A stretch of DNA of 64,000 nt from Flavobacterium pisciphilum (GCF_020905345.1 NZ_JAJJMO010000001.1:3534001-3598000), one strand, 5' to 3'; counted from the first letter of the stretch, positions 18,548-27,062 are shown. Program-made: numbers and translations. Notes: a model not told the origin generated them from the letters alone.

Positions 18548-18618
18548 TTTTACTTAAAATAATTTAGTGATTAGAGGCAAGATTTTTAATAAAGAATGAG
18601 ATAATAATCTGCCAAATC

Positions 18619-18726
18619 AGCGTGCAAAAAAACAGTCTCCGTGTGAAACTTAAAACAAAAATTAACAGTTACACTTTAAATTTTTTAGCGAGCCTTAGTG
18701 ATTTCTTTGTGAAACTTTGCGTAATA
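18619..18726. repeat. Degenerate GTGAAACTT-type intergenic repeat
   Basis: The word GTGAAACTT occurs at 18643-18651 and again at 18709-18717, surrounded by similar CCGTGTG and CTTTGCGTAA fragments. This is the degraded form of a low-complexity intergenic repeat; related words appear at 34086-34140. Confidence 0.4.
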
Positions 18727-18731
18727 CTCAT

Positions 18732-19121
18732 CTAGCTTTTTGAGCGGTTTTCAAACATACTTAAATACAAAAACGTACTCATTTTTCGAGCTCTTCGTTT
18801 AAGTATATCTACATTTTCACCTTCAAAAAGCTCGTCTAATGTTTCAAACCATATATTTAGCCAAATCCCAAACTCATGTGATGAAATCTGATGGTTAAAA
18901 TTATCGTCGATTTTATTATGTGCTTCAATGGGATTTCCTTTGTATTTTTTGACAGCAAATAAATTGGTTTCCCAAAAATCAATTAGCTTCTCCAAGTGTT
19001 CGTCCCAATCTTTAATCATATCATTAAAATAAAAGCCAATTTCAGTATTGGCTCTTATTTTAGTATAGAAAGTGTTTACCAGAAGCGAAATGTCTTCTCT
19101 GTTTTCTATTTGTTTTTTCAT
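18732..19121 (-). CDS. Group III truncated hemoglobin
   Basis: 129 residues. FYFND..DWDEHLEKLIDFWETNLF followed by YKGNPIEAHNKID is the group III globin signature; His68 is the proximal haem ligand. Such globins bind oxygen or nitric oxide and are often linked with protection from nitrosative stress. It lies 2 nt downstream of a small membrane protein gene and near a Crp/Fnr regulator, so it is likely the second gene of an operon induced by that regulator. Confidence 0.9.
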   Translation of the reverse strand: MKKQIENREDISLLVNTFYTKIRANTEIGFYFNDMIKDWDEHLEKLIDFWETNLFAVKKYKGNPIEAHNKIDDNFNHQISSHEFGIWLNIWFETLDELFEGENVDILKRRARKMSTFLYLSMFENRSKS

Positions 19122-19123
19122 AA

Positions 19124-19405
19124 CTAAATGTTATTTATAATAATGAACAAGATACTAAAAAAGACACTTGTTATAATCAGGTTAAAAACCGTTTTATGGC
19201 TCATTTGCGCCAAAATAGAAGTATTAGCAATAATATTAGCAAATACAATTATAGCAAGCTGAATCATTTGTGTTAAAGATGTTCCATTAGCAAGGATAAA
19301 CATTGCAGCGGCTGCACCAAGACAGCTTTGTCCAATTATTGCCATAGTAGCAGAACCGATGTAGCTTTTATCAAAATTTTCGAATGTTGAGTTATAGAGT
19401 GTCAT
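19124..19405 (-). CDS. Small three-helix membrane protein
   Basis: 93 residues from the ATG at 19405; a longer frame from 19465 would run through the palindromic operator and the -7 box and is therefore not used. Three hydrophobic helices are visible (about 17-40, 46-65 and 70-92). No known family. Its 2-nt spacing to the globin gene suggests joint function, for example in the membrane response to low oxygen or nitric oxide; this is inference. Confidence 0.65.
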   Translation of the reverse strand: MTLYNSTFENFDKSYIGSATMAIIGQSCLGAAAAMFILANGTSLTQMIQLAIIVFANIIANTSILAQMSHKTVFNLIITSVFFSILFIIINNI

Positions 19406-19425
19406 GATATATAATTTTAGAGTAA

Positions 19426-19433
19426 CAAAGTTA
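19426..19433 (-). promoter_or_regulatory. -7 promoter element of the membrane protein/globin operon
   Basis: TAACTTTG on the minus strand fits TAnnTTTG. No TTG is found at the -33 position, which suggests that activation needs a bound regulator; the palindrome at 19454-19473 is centred near -41.5 relative to the start point this box predicts. Confidence 0.6.
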
Positions 19434-19453
19434 CATGCATCATATACCTCACA

Positions 19454-19473
19454 TTTATGACTCAAATCATAAA
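19454..19473. promoter_or_regulatory. Crp/Fnr-type palindromic operator
   Basis: A perfect inverted repeat TTTATGA-N6-TCATAAA, matching the TGA-N6-TCA core of Crp/Fnr family sites. It lies between the Crp/Fnr gene and the membrane protein/globin pair, in a class II activator position. Confidence 0.65.
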
Positions 19474-19480
19474 GGGATAA

Positions 19481-20077
19481 TTATCGATATACTTTTCTGT
19501 TTATAATTTTTAGCTCCCCCTTTTTTTCAAGTGATTTTATAGCACGTATAACAGTTTCAACACGTAGTCCAGATAAATCTCCAATTTGTTGTCTAGTAAA
19601 ATTGATGAGGTAGCCGTTAGCATCTTTTTTAAAGTTAAAATTTGCAATAGCATAATCTATCAATCGCAACACACGATGTTCAGGTTCATGAGTAGATATT
19701 TCGGCAGCCATTACAGATTTGTAATACAATCGCTGTGCTAAATTTTCGATGATTTTGATACTTATTGCAGGATTTTCATTTAGCAGTTTCATGAAGTTTT
19801 CCTTAGAGACACAAAGTATTTCAGCATCTTCTACAACAACAGCATTTGCAGGGTATTTTTGATTTAAGAACAAAGGAGGCTCACCAAAAGATTGGTTTTT
19901 ATAGAAGATACCTTGAATGAATTCTCGTCCGTCATCATTGTAATTATTCATTTTTACTTCGCCGGAAAGAATTTGATAATAATGTGTAGGCAATTTTCCT
20001 TCACCAAAAACAGAAGTTGCTTTTGCATAAGATTTTTGTGTTGCACCATATTTTTCAAGCAATTCAATAGTAATCAT
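19481..20077 (-). CDS. Crp/Fnr family transcriptional regulator
   Basis: 198 residues. Residues 1-120 form a cyclic-nucleotide-binding-type beta-barrel (FGEPPLFLN..YPANAVVVEDAEI), and about 140-198 a winged helix with FTRQQIGDLSGLRVETVIRAIKSL as the helix-turn-helix. There is no N-terminal Cys cluster, so it is not an iron-sulfur FNR; the ligand is unknown. It is adjacent to, and likely controls, the globin operon downstream. A small palindrome at its own promoter region could allow autoregulation. Confidence 0.88.
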   Translation of the reverse strand: MITIELLEKYGATQKSYAKATSVFGEGKLPTHYYQILSGEVKMNNYNDDGREFIQGIFYKNQSFGEPPLFLNQKYPANAVVVEDAEILCVSKENFMKLLNENPAISIKIIENLAQRLYYKSVMAAEISTHEPEHRVLRLIDYAIANFNFKKDANGYLINFTRQQIGDLSGLRVETVIRAIKSLEKKGELKIINRKVYR

Positions 20078-20087
20078 AAATTTGTTT

Positions 20088-20103
20088 CTTTCATTAGTGA
20101 AAG
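20088..20103. promoter_or_regulatory. Inverted repeat upstream of the Crp/Fnr gene
   Basis: CTTTCA-TTAG-TGAAAG lies 10 nt before the start codon. It may be an autoregulatory site or a leader hairpin; it does not match the TGA-N6-TCA site exactly. Confidence 0.3.
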
Positions 20104-20172
20104 CGAATACACAAATATAATTGATTCAAAATAGTTCTCTTGCATTAAAAAACTTTTACTTTTACACTCGTT

Positions 20173-20901
20173 ATGGAACAAAAAGTACAAGACATATACA
20201 AACAAATACGATTAGCGAAGGTCGAGAATCGAAAATTACTTGCGATTCTTTTGGATCCAGATAAAATAAATTGGGAAAATTTTGATGATTTGTTGTTAAA
20301 AATAAATCAATCTCCAGCTACACATATATTTGTAGGCGGGAGTTTAGTTGAAAGTACCATTTTGGAAGATTTGGTTTTTCAGTTAAAGTTAAAAACGAAC
20401 TTACCAATCATAATTTTTCCGGGAGATCCATCGCAAATTTCAAGTCAAGCCGATGCTATTTTATTCTTGTCGTTATTGTCAGGTCGAAACCCAGATTATT
20501 TAATAGAATATCAGGTTCAGGCAGCGCCAATTTTAAAGAAAATGAATTTGGAAATTATTCCAACAGGATACCTTTTAATAGAAAGTGGGAATGAAACGGC
20601 AGTTGCAAGAGTGAGTAAAACAAAGCCAATGGATAGAGCAAATCTTGATTTGGTGTTAGCAACAGCACAGGCTGGGGAAATGTTAGGCAACAAATTAATT
20701 TATCTCGAAGCGGGGAGTGGAGCGAAACAATCTGTTCCGTTAGAAATGATTCGATTGATTTCTCAAAATGTACATATTCCTATAATTGTTGGTGGAGGAA
20801 TTGTAGCTTTGTCACAAATTCAAAAAGCTTACGAAATGGGAGCTGACGTAGTTGTTATAGGAACAGCTTTTGAAAATGACATTCATTTTTTTGAATCATA
20901 A
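20173..20901 (+). CDS. pcrB: Geranylgeranylglyceryl phosphate synthase family protein
   Basis: 242 residues, a TIM barrel of the GGGPS/PcrB family. It joins glycerol-1-phosphate with a polyprenyl diphosphate to give an ether lipid precursor. Motifs: LLDPDK (26-31), FVGGSLVES, IIFPGDPSQIS, YLEAGSGAK and IIVGGGI, the last two binding phosphate. Members occur in several Bacteroidota, where the lipid product is not well defined. Downstream genes for PnuC and a NadR-type kinase follow within 35 nt. Confidence 0.9.
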   Translation: MEQKVQDIYKQIRLAKVENRKLLAILLDPDKINWENFDDLLLKINQSPATHIFVGGSLVESTILEDLVFQLKLKTNLPIIIFPGDPSQISSQADAILFLSLLSGRNPDYLIEYQVQAAPILKKMNLEIIPTGYLLIESGNETAVARVSKTKPMDRANLDLVLATAQAGEMLGNKLIYLEAGSGAKQSVPLEMIRLISQNVHIPIIVGGGIVALSQIQKAYEMGADVVVIGTAFENDIHFFES

Positions 20902-20935
20902 ACAAAGTATTGTATAATGAAAACAAACAAACTCA

Positions 20936-21559
20936 ATGATTGATTTTTTTCTTAATGCGTATAAAAATGTTCCACTTTGGCATATTGGCTTAGAGTTTCT
21001 TGTTTTTGTTTTCGGAATATTAAGTGTTTGGTTTGCCAAAAAAGAGAATATTTTGGTATATCCTACAGGATTAATTGCTACAGTAATTTCTGTTTATTTA
21101 TTATACATAGCGGGTTATTTAGGCGACATGATGATTAATGGATATTTCTCTATTATGAGTCTTTATGGCTGGTACAACTGGTCAAAAGGAACGAGTCAGG
21201 AAGATAATTTGCCTATTACTCGTACCAATAATAAAGAAAAATTAATAGGTATCGCCTTGTTCTGCATCACAATTTTTGTAGTTTTCGGAATCTATAAATT
21301 TTTTGATTACAAGTTACATAAAGATAACTATGTCGATATTCTTGCTTCAGGTATATTTTTTACTGGGATGTGGTATATGGCAAAGAAAAAAATAGAGAAT
21401 TGGACCCTTTGGATTATTGGTGACATTATTGTAGTGCCTTTATATGCATACCGTGGGTTAGGAATGTTATCGTTCCAATATTTAATTTTTACAATTTTGG
21501 CTATTTCAGCTTATTTAGAATGGAAGAAAATCTTAAACAACAAGATACAGGAATATTAA
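20936..21559 (+). CDS. pnuC: PnuC-family vitamin transporter
   Basis: 207 residues with six to seven membrane helices and the family WxxW signature in LYGWYNWSKG. PnuC proteins carry nicotinamide riboside by facilitated diffusion, driven by intracellular phosphorylation; the related PnuT carries thiamine. The next gene, overlapping by 40 nt, starts with a NadR-like kinase domain, which favours nicotinamide riboside. A TPP-controlled receptor two genes further on leaves thiamine possible. Confidence 0.9.
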   Translation: MIDFFLNAYKNVPLWHIGLEFLVFVFGILSVWFAKKENILVYPTGLIATVISVYLLYIAGYLGDMMINGYFSIMSLYGWYNWSKGTSQEDNLPITRTNNKEKLIGIALFCITIFVVFGIYKFFDYKLHKDNYVDILASGIFFTGMWYMAKKKIENWTLWIIGDIIVVPLYAYRGLGMLSFQYLIFTILAISAYLEWKKILNNKIQEY

Positions 21560-23628
21560 AATTTGCTTTATTCGGTCCAGAGAGTACCGGTAAAACAACT
21601 TTAGCTCAGCAACTTGCTTCGTATTATGAAACAGAGTGGGTGCCTGAATTTGCACGTGATTATCTTCAGCAGAAATGGGAAGAAAACCAGCATATTTGTG
21701 TAGAGGCAGATATGATGCCAATTGCTTATGGACAAACCAAATTAGAAAATGACAAATTAGTTTCAGCAAATAAATTTTTATTTTGTGATACTAATCTCAT
21801 GGTGACTAAGGTGTTCTCAGAGATGTATTATAACTATTGTAATCCATTGTTAAATGAAGCAGCATTAGAGCATGAATACGATTTGTTTTTTCTTACTGAT
21901 ATAGATGTTCCTTGGGAAAAAGACGACATAAGAGATAGTCCAAAAGAAAGAGAATCTGTTTTTTCTGTTTTTAAAAGAGCATTAATAGAGGCTAAAAAGC
22001 CTTATATAACCCTTTCGGGAAATAAAAAATCGCGCTTGGCAAAAGCAGTAGGAATTATTGATAACTTAGTTCTTGCTAAAGAGTTAGGTTTTTCTTCAGC
22101 AGATTTTGTTCAAATTTATGAGCATGGTATATCCTTTGAAAAGATAAAGGAACAATTACAGATTTTTAAAAACGGAATAAATAAAAGTCATCTAATAAGT
22201 CCAGCAACAGTTTCAAATGGAATTTTAAGTTTGTCAGAAGCAGACTTTGAAACAAAAGCAGCCTTGTTTGATGCGAATAAATCAAAATTAAAATTAAAAA
22301 AATTCGTTCCTGCATCGGGAGCTGCGAGTAGAATGTTTAAGTTTTTGAGTGCCTTCTTAAATGATTTTGATATTGAAAAAGAAAGTATTAATGCCTATAT
22401 CAACAGAAAACAAGAAAGCCAATTGTCTCTTTTTATTATAGGGATGGATAAGTTTCCTTTCTTTGAAATGGTAGATAAGAAATTAAAAGAGGTATATCCT
22501 GATTTTGATTCTCTAAACGTAGATTATAAAAATTATTATTTTATAAAGATGCTACTGGCTTCGGATTATTTTGATTTTGCTAATAAGCCAAAAGCAGTTT
22601 TACCATTTCATAAATACAAAACACATACTGCAAATCCCATAGAGGAGCATTTGCACGAATGTGCTCATTATGCTAGTTCAAATTCTGTATCTAATTTACA
22701 TTTTACAGTTTCAGAAATACATCAGAGTCAATTTGAAGAATGTGTTAAGGCAGTTAAAGCAAAATCCGAGAAAGAGTCTGGAACAAAAATAGATATTAGT
22801 TATTCATATCAAAATAAAAGCACTGATTCAATTACAGTTGATTTAGAGAACAAACCAGTTAGAACAGAAGAAGGGAAATTGATTTTTAGGCCAGGAGGAC
22901 ATGGTGCTTTGATTGAAAATTTAAATAACCTTAATGCAGATGTCATTTTTATTAAGAATATAGATAATGTAATTCAGAATCATATTGAGAAAATTTCTTT
23001 GTATAAAAAAGCATTAGCTGGTATTCTAATAGAATTGCAGGATAAGGTTTTTGATTATTTGCAGGATATCGAAAATAAGAAGATTACAGAAGATAAGATT
23101 ACAGAGGCAGCTTTATTTTTAAAACAGAATCTAAATATCGAAATAGATTTTGAAAAGCTAACCTTTGAAAGCAAAATAGATAAAATTAAAGAAGCATTGG
23201 ATAGACCAATTCGCGTATGTGGAATGGTTAAAAATGAAGGAGAACCAGGAGGAGGACCATTTTGGGTTCAGAATGAAAATGGAGTTATATCACTTCAAAT
23301 CGTCGAAACTTCTCAGGTAGATTTGACAGATAAAAATCAAATGGCAATACTAGCTAATGCAACACATTTTAATCCAGTAGATTTGGTTTGTGGAACCAAA
23401 AACTATAAAAATGAAAAGTTTGATTTAATACAATTCGTAGATCATAATAGTGGTTTTATTGTAGAAAAGAGTAATTTAGGTAAGAGTGTCAAAAGTTATG
23501 AATTGCCAGGATTGTGGAATGGAGCAATGGCAAATTGGTTAACAGTTTTTGTCGCTGTACCAATAATTACTTTTAACCCTGTAAAAACAGTAAACGATTT
23601 ATTAAAACCAGCACATCAATTGCAATAA
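21520..23628 (+). CDS. NadR-like kinase fused to DUF4301
   Basis: 702 residues. Residues 1-185 are a P-loop kinase of the NadR/ribosylnicotinamide kinase type: Walker A GPESTGKTT (19-27), VPEFARDYL (41-49) and FCDTNLMVTKVFS (88-100). Residues about 190-702 are DUF4301, recognised by KFVPASGAASRMFK and KPVRTEEGKLIFRPGGHGALIENL, a nucleotidyltransferase-like pattern. The start codon lies inside pnuC (40-nt overlap). The kinase probably traps the vitamin imported by PnuC. Why DUF4301 is attached is unknown. Confidence 0.85.
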   Translation: MEENLKQQDTGILKFALFGPESTGKTTLAQQLASYYETEWVPEFARDYLQQKWEENQHICVEADMMPIAYGQTKLENDKLVSANKFLFCDTNLMVTKVFSEMYYNYCNPLLNEAALEHEYDLFFLTDIDVPWEKDDIRDSPKERESVFSVFKRALIEAKKPYITLSGNKKSRLAKAVGIIDNLVLAKELGFSSADFVQIYEHGISFEKIKEQLQIFKNGINKSHLISPATVSNGILSLSEADFETKAALFDANKSKLKLKKFVPASGAASRMFKFLSAFLNDFDIEKESINAYINRKQESQLSLFIIGMDKFPFFEMVDKKLKEVYPDFDSLNVDYKNYYFIKMLLASDYFDFANKPKAVLPFHKYKTHTANPIEEHLHECAHYASSNSVSNLHFTVSEIHQSQFEECVKAVKAKSEKESGTKIDISYSYQNKSTDSITVDLENKPVRTEEGKLIFRPGGHGALIENLNNLNADVIFIKNIDNVIQNHIEKISLYKKALAGILIELQDKVFDYLQDIENKKITEDKITEAALFLKQNLNIEIDFEKLTFESKIDKIKEALDRPIRVCGMVKNEGEPGGGPFWVQNENGVISLQIVETSQVDLTDKNQMAILANATHFNPVDLVCGTKNYKNEKFDLIQFVDHNSGFIVEKSNLGKSVKSYELPGLWNGAMANWLTVFVAVPIITFNPVKTVNDLLKPAHQLQ

Positions 23629-24032
23629 TGGAAATAGAAAAAATTGTTACAGAACTAACTTACAAAGCTGTTCGTAGTAGTGGTGCGGGTGGACAAAATG
23701 TGAACAAAGTATCCTCAAAGGTAGTTTTGACTTTTGATTTGCGAAATTCACAAGCTTTATCAGATGAAGAAAAAATACTTTTAGAAATAAAATTAGCAAC
23801 CAGATTAACATCAGATGCTATTTTAATTCTGACCTGTGATGAAGATAGAAGTCAATTAAAAAATAAAAGTATTGTGACAAAACGGTTTTTAGAATTGATT
23901 AAAAATGCTTTAATAATTCAGAAACCTCGAAAAGCGACAAAGATTCCAAAATCAGTAATTCGTAAGCGAATTAAGGATAAAAAAAATGTTTCAGAGATTA
24001 AACAATCCCGTAAAAAACCAAATTTAGATTAG
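23628..24032 (+). CDS. arfB: Alternative ribosome-rescue factor ArfB (YaeJ)
   Basis: 134 residues: a class I release-factor catalytic domain with GGQ (21-23, in SSGAGGQNVNKVSS) and a basic C-terminal tail (about 105-134) that would enter the empty mRNA channel. There is no codon-recognition domain. It hydrolyses peptidyl-tRNA on stalled ribosomes. Start and upstream stop overlap as TAATG, so it is coupled to the NadR-DUF4301 gene. Confidence 0.92.
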   Translation: MEIEKIVTELTYKAVRSSGAGGQNVNKVSSKVVLTFDLRNSQALSDEEKILLEIKLATRLTSDAILILTCDEDRSQLKNKSIVTKRFLELIKNALIIQKPRKATKIPKSVIRKRIKDKKNVSEIKQSRKKPNLD

Positions 24033-24100
24033 TGCTTTTTGATTTTAATTAATTTAAAAAATCAAATGCGTAAAGAGTTCAAATATCTAAAAATCTTTTC

Positions 24101-24108
24101 TACTTTTG
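24101..24108 (+). promoter_or_regulatory. -7 promoter element of the TPP-regulated receptor gene
   Basis: TACTTTTG fits TAnnTTTG and places the transcript start just before the riboswitch. No clear -33 TTG. Confidence 0.55.
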
Positions 24109-24114
24109 CGACGT

Positions 24115-24187
24115 CTCAAAGGGGTGCTCTAAATAACGAGCTGAGATCATACCCAAAGAACCTGAGCGAGTAATGTTGCTAAGGGAA
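24115..24187 (+). promoter_or_regulatory. TPP riboswitch (THI element) upstream of TonB receptor
   Basis: All conserved blocks are present: GGGGTGCT, GCTGAGATCATACCC, GAACCTGAGCGAGTAATG and GCTAAGGGA. It binds thiamine pyrophosphate and should lower expression of the downstream receptor when the vitamin is plentiful. A hairpin ATGACAA / TTGTCAT (24193-24228) follows but has no T-run, so control may act on translation or by another route. Confidence 0.95.
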
Positions 24188-24292
24188 AAAAAATGACAAT
24201 TGTTGGCGTATATGCTATATTTTGTCATGGAACAATCATTTATTAATTTAACAAAAGAATAATTCCCCCTTTTATTCGTAATCTTTTTACGG

Positions 24293-26491
24293 ATGAAAAC
24301 TATTTTAAGTTTTAAAAAAGGTACTGAGGTACTAAGTTACAAAGCTTCTAAGCTTTCTAAAAAGCTAGACTACAAGTTGTTTTGCTTTTTTTTATTCACT
24401 TTTTTTTATTCACTAATTTCTTTCTCTCAAGTACAAGATACGACCAAGGTAAATCAGCTAGATAATGTATTGGTTTCTGCAGTGCGTGTTACTACAAAAA
24501 CGCCAGTTTCCTTTAGTAATATGGATAAAAAGGAAATCAAATTTAGAAATCTAGGTCAAGATATTCCAATTTTAATGAATTACTTACCCTCAGTAGTTAC
24601 TACTTCTGATGCAGGAAATGGTATGGGATATACCGGAATTAGAGTGCGTGGTAGCGATGCAACGAGAGTTAATGTTACAATCAACGGGATTCCGTATAAT
24701 GATTCCGAAAGCCAAGGTACATTTTGGGTTAATATGCCCGATTTTGCTTCTTCGGTAGAGAGTCTGCAATTACAGCGTGGTGTTGGGACTTCTACAAATG
24801 GTTCAGGAGCTTTTGGAGCCAGCTTAAATATGCTTACAGACAATTATGCTTCAAAAGGCAATGGCGAAATCTCAAATTCTTTCGGGAGCTTCAACTCTCA
24901 TAAACATAATGTAAAGTTTAGTACAGGTCTATTAAATGATCATTTTGAAATCGCAGGACGTTTGTCTGTAATAAAATCGGATGGTTATGTGGATAGAGCA
25001 AGTTCAGATCTAAAATCCTATTTTCTGCAAGGAACTTATGTAGGTAAAAAGACTTTAATTAAAGCATTGGTATTTGGAGGGAATCAAAGAACATATCAAT
25101 CTTGGAACGGAATTGATGCTGAAAAACTAAATACAGATCGGACTTACAATTCTGCTGGAAAGTACAAAGATGAAGCTGGAAACATTCGTTATTATAATAA
25201 TGAAACAGATAATTATAAACAAGACCATTACCAGTTGCATTGGAATGAATCTGTTTCTGATAAATGGAGTACTAATTTAGCATTTCATTATACAAAAGGG
25301 TTAGGTTATTATGAGAATTATAAATACGATACGCCTGTTGAAGGTTATGGAGGAATCGAGCCTACTAAAATGGTTGAAAATGATAAGGGAGAATTAGTTC
25401 CAGGAACAGATTTAATTCGTCAGAAATGGTTAGATAATGATTTTTACGGAACCACTTTTTCGGCAAAATATAAAGAGGAGAAGTTAGATGTTATTTTGGG
25501 TGGTGGTTGGAATAAGTACGAAGGAGATCATTTCGGAAAAGTAATCTGGGCACGAAATATGGGGAAGGTTGAGTTAGGAGATCATTATTATGATGATTAT
25601 TCCGCTAAGACTGATGGAAATGTTTTTGCGAAAGCCAATTATCAATTTACAGAAAAATTGAGTTTTTACGGAGATTTACAATACAGGCGAGTTACTTATA
25701 AAGCCAACAGTCATGAAACGGGTGTAGTAGATGATACTTTTAATTTCTTTAATCCAAAAGTGGGTTTGAATTATGAGCTTAATCAAAACAGCACTTTGTA
25801 TTTTTCGTATGCAAGAGCTAATCGAGAGCCAAACAGAACCGATTACGAAGGAGGGAATGTCAAGCCAGAGAAATTAAATGATTTTGAATTAGGCTGGAGA
25901 TTCAATTCAGAGAAATTCCAATTGAGTTCGAATGTTTATTATATGGGATACAAAGACCAATTGATTCTAACAGGAAGATTAGATGATGTTGGTGCGCCAA
26001 TACGCGCTAATACTGATAAAAGTTACCGTTTAGGGTTGGAAGTTGATGCGACGATTAAATTGTCTGAAAAATTATTATTTCGACCAAACTTTACATTAAG
26101 TAGTAATAAAAATGTTGATTTAGCTGTTGAGGGGCAAAATTACGGAACAACAGATATTGCCTATTCTCCGTCTGTAATTGCAGGGAATATTATTGTTTAC
26201 AGTCCGATTAAGAATTTACATCTTTCATTATTGCAGAAATTTGTTGGAGAACAATACATGAACAATATAGAATTACCAGAAGCTAAACTAGCAGATTATT
26301 TTGTAAACGATTTTAATGTTTCTTATGAGATAAAACCAAAATCTATTTTCAAATCAATTTTGATTACAGGGTTAGTAAATAATATTCTGGACAAAAAATA
26401 TGTTTCAAATGGGGCAATGTGGGATATTTATCCGTCCTATTACCCACAAGCTGGAATTAACTTCTTAGCTGGAGCTACGTTAAAGTTTTAG
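24293..26491 (+). CDS. TonB-dependent receptor, probable thiamine uptake
   Basis: 732 residues. Plug domain about 55-175 (LDNVLVSAVRV, IRVRGSDATRVNVTINGIPY), then a 22-strand-type barrel ending GATLKF. The true hydrophobic signal segment is at about 28-46; the first 27 residues are an unusual Lys/Ser-rich extension encoded by repeat-like DNA. The TPP riboswitch in front implies uptake of thiamine or a precursor across the outer membrane, as proposed for TPP-regulated receptors of Bacteroidota. Substrate not proven by sequence. Confidence 0.88.
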   Translation: MKTILSFKKGTEVLSYKASKLSKKLDYKLFCFFLFTFFYSLISFSQVQDTTKVNQLDNVLVSAVRVTTKTPVSFSNMDKKEIKFRNLGQDIPILMNYLPSVVTTSDAGNGMGYTGIRVRGSDATRVNVTINGIPYNDSESQGTFWVNMPDFASSVESLQLQRGVGTSTNGSGAFGASLNMLTDNYASKGNGEISNSFGSFNSHKHNVKFSTGLLNDHFEIAGRLSVIKSDGYVDRASSDLKSYFLQGTYVGKKTLIKALVFGGNQRTYQSWNGIDAEKLNTDRTYNSAGKYKDEAGNIRYYNNETDNYKQDHYQLHWNESVSDKWSTNLAFHYTKGLGYYENYKYDTPVEGYGGIEPTKMVENDKGELVPGTDLIRQKWLDNDFYGTTFSAKYKEEKLDVILGGGWNKYEGDHFGKVIWARNMGKVELGDHYYDDYSAKTDGNVFAKANYQFTEKLSFYGDLQYRRVTYKANSHETGVVDDTFNFFNPKVGLNYELNQNSTLYFSYARANREPNRTDYEGGNVKPEKLNDFELGWRFNSEKFQLSSNVYYMGYKDQLILTGRLDDVGAPIRANTDKSYRLGLEVDATIKLSEKLLFRPNFTLSSNKNVDLAVEGQNYGTTDIAYSPSVIAGNIIVYSPIKNLHLSLLQKFVGEQYMNNIELPEAKLADYFVNDFNVSYEIKPKSIFKSILITGLVNNILDKKYVSNGAMWDIYPSYYPQAGINFLAGATLKF

Positions 26492-26512
26492 AGCCATTTA
26501 GTTAATAGCAAC

Positions 26513-26548
26513 AAAAAAGCCTGAGAGATTGTACTTTCAGGCTTTTTT
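26513..26548. terminator. Bidirectional intrinsic terminator
   Basis: A 12-bp stem AAAAAAGCCTGA / TCAGGCTTTTTT between the convergent TonB receptor and lipoprotein genes. Confidence 0.9.
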
Positions 26549-26553
26549 GTTTT

Positions 26554-26970
26554 TTAATTGTAAATGCGTAATATATTTCCAGCTGCATCGATGCGATATT
26601 GTTTCATAGGATACTCTAGATCACCTAATCCTGTATATAGATTATAAGTGCTTTTATCACAAGAGCAAACAGCCATTATACCATCAATAGTCATGGCTTT
26701 ACATGTTGAGATAGCCTGATTAGGACAAGCAGCATCAAAAACATTATAAGTTCCTTCTCCTGTTTTCATCACAATTAAGCCTTTTGCTCCATAGTTAGGA
26801 ATGTAAACTGGATTGCTAATAAATTTTAGATTGTTGTACAAAGGTAAATTAGTATCTACAGTAAGATTAACGGAGTAATTTGGAATATTAGGGTTCTTAC
26901 TTCTTTCACGACTATCACTACAGGATATGAGTAAGACAATAAACAGGGATAAAAGCCAGATTTTTTTCAT
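26554..26970 (-). CDS. Lipoprotein with degenerate Rieske-like domain
   Basis: 138 residues with a lipobox ending at Cys17 (LLISC). The C-terminal part follows the Rieske spacing C-x-H-x17-C-x2-H, but both His positions are changed: Cys82-Pro-Asn84 and Cys102-Ser-Cys-Asp105. The strand after it (STYNLYTGLG..YPMKQYRI) also follows the Rieske fold. A [2Fe-2S] cluster of the normal type is therefore unlikely. It is membrane-anchored, role unknown. Confidence 0.7.
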   Translation of the reverse strand: MKKIWLLSLFIVLLISCSDSRERSKNPNIPNYSVNLTVDTNLPLYNNLKFISNPVYIPNYGAKGLIVMKTGEGTYNVFDAACPNQAISTCKAMTIDGIMAVCSCDKSTYNLYTGLGDLEYPMKQYRIDAAGNILRIYN

Positions 26971-27062
26971 TATTGTAAAAAGAATTAGTGAAACAAAAAT
27001 AATTTAATTAGATTTGAAATCTATATGATTAACATATAATTATGTACTATTAAAAATAATAG

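Noticed and set aside
19406..19465. Longer N-terminus for the three-helix membrane protein
   Set aside because: It would translate through the Crp/Fnr palindrome and the -7 box, both of which must lie upstream of the transcript start.
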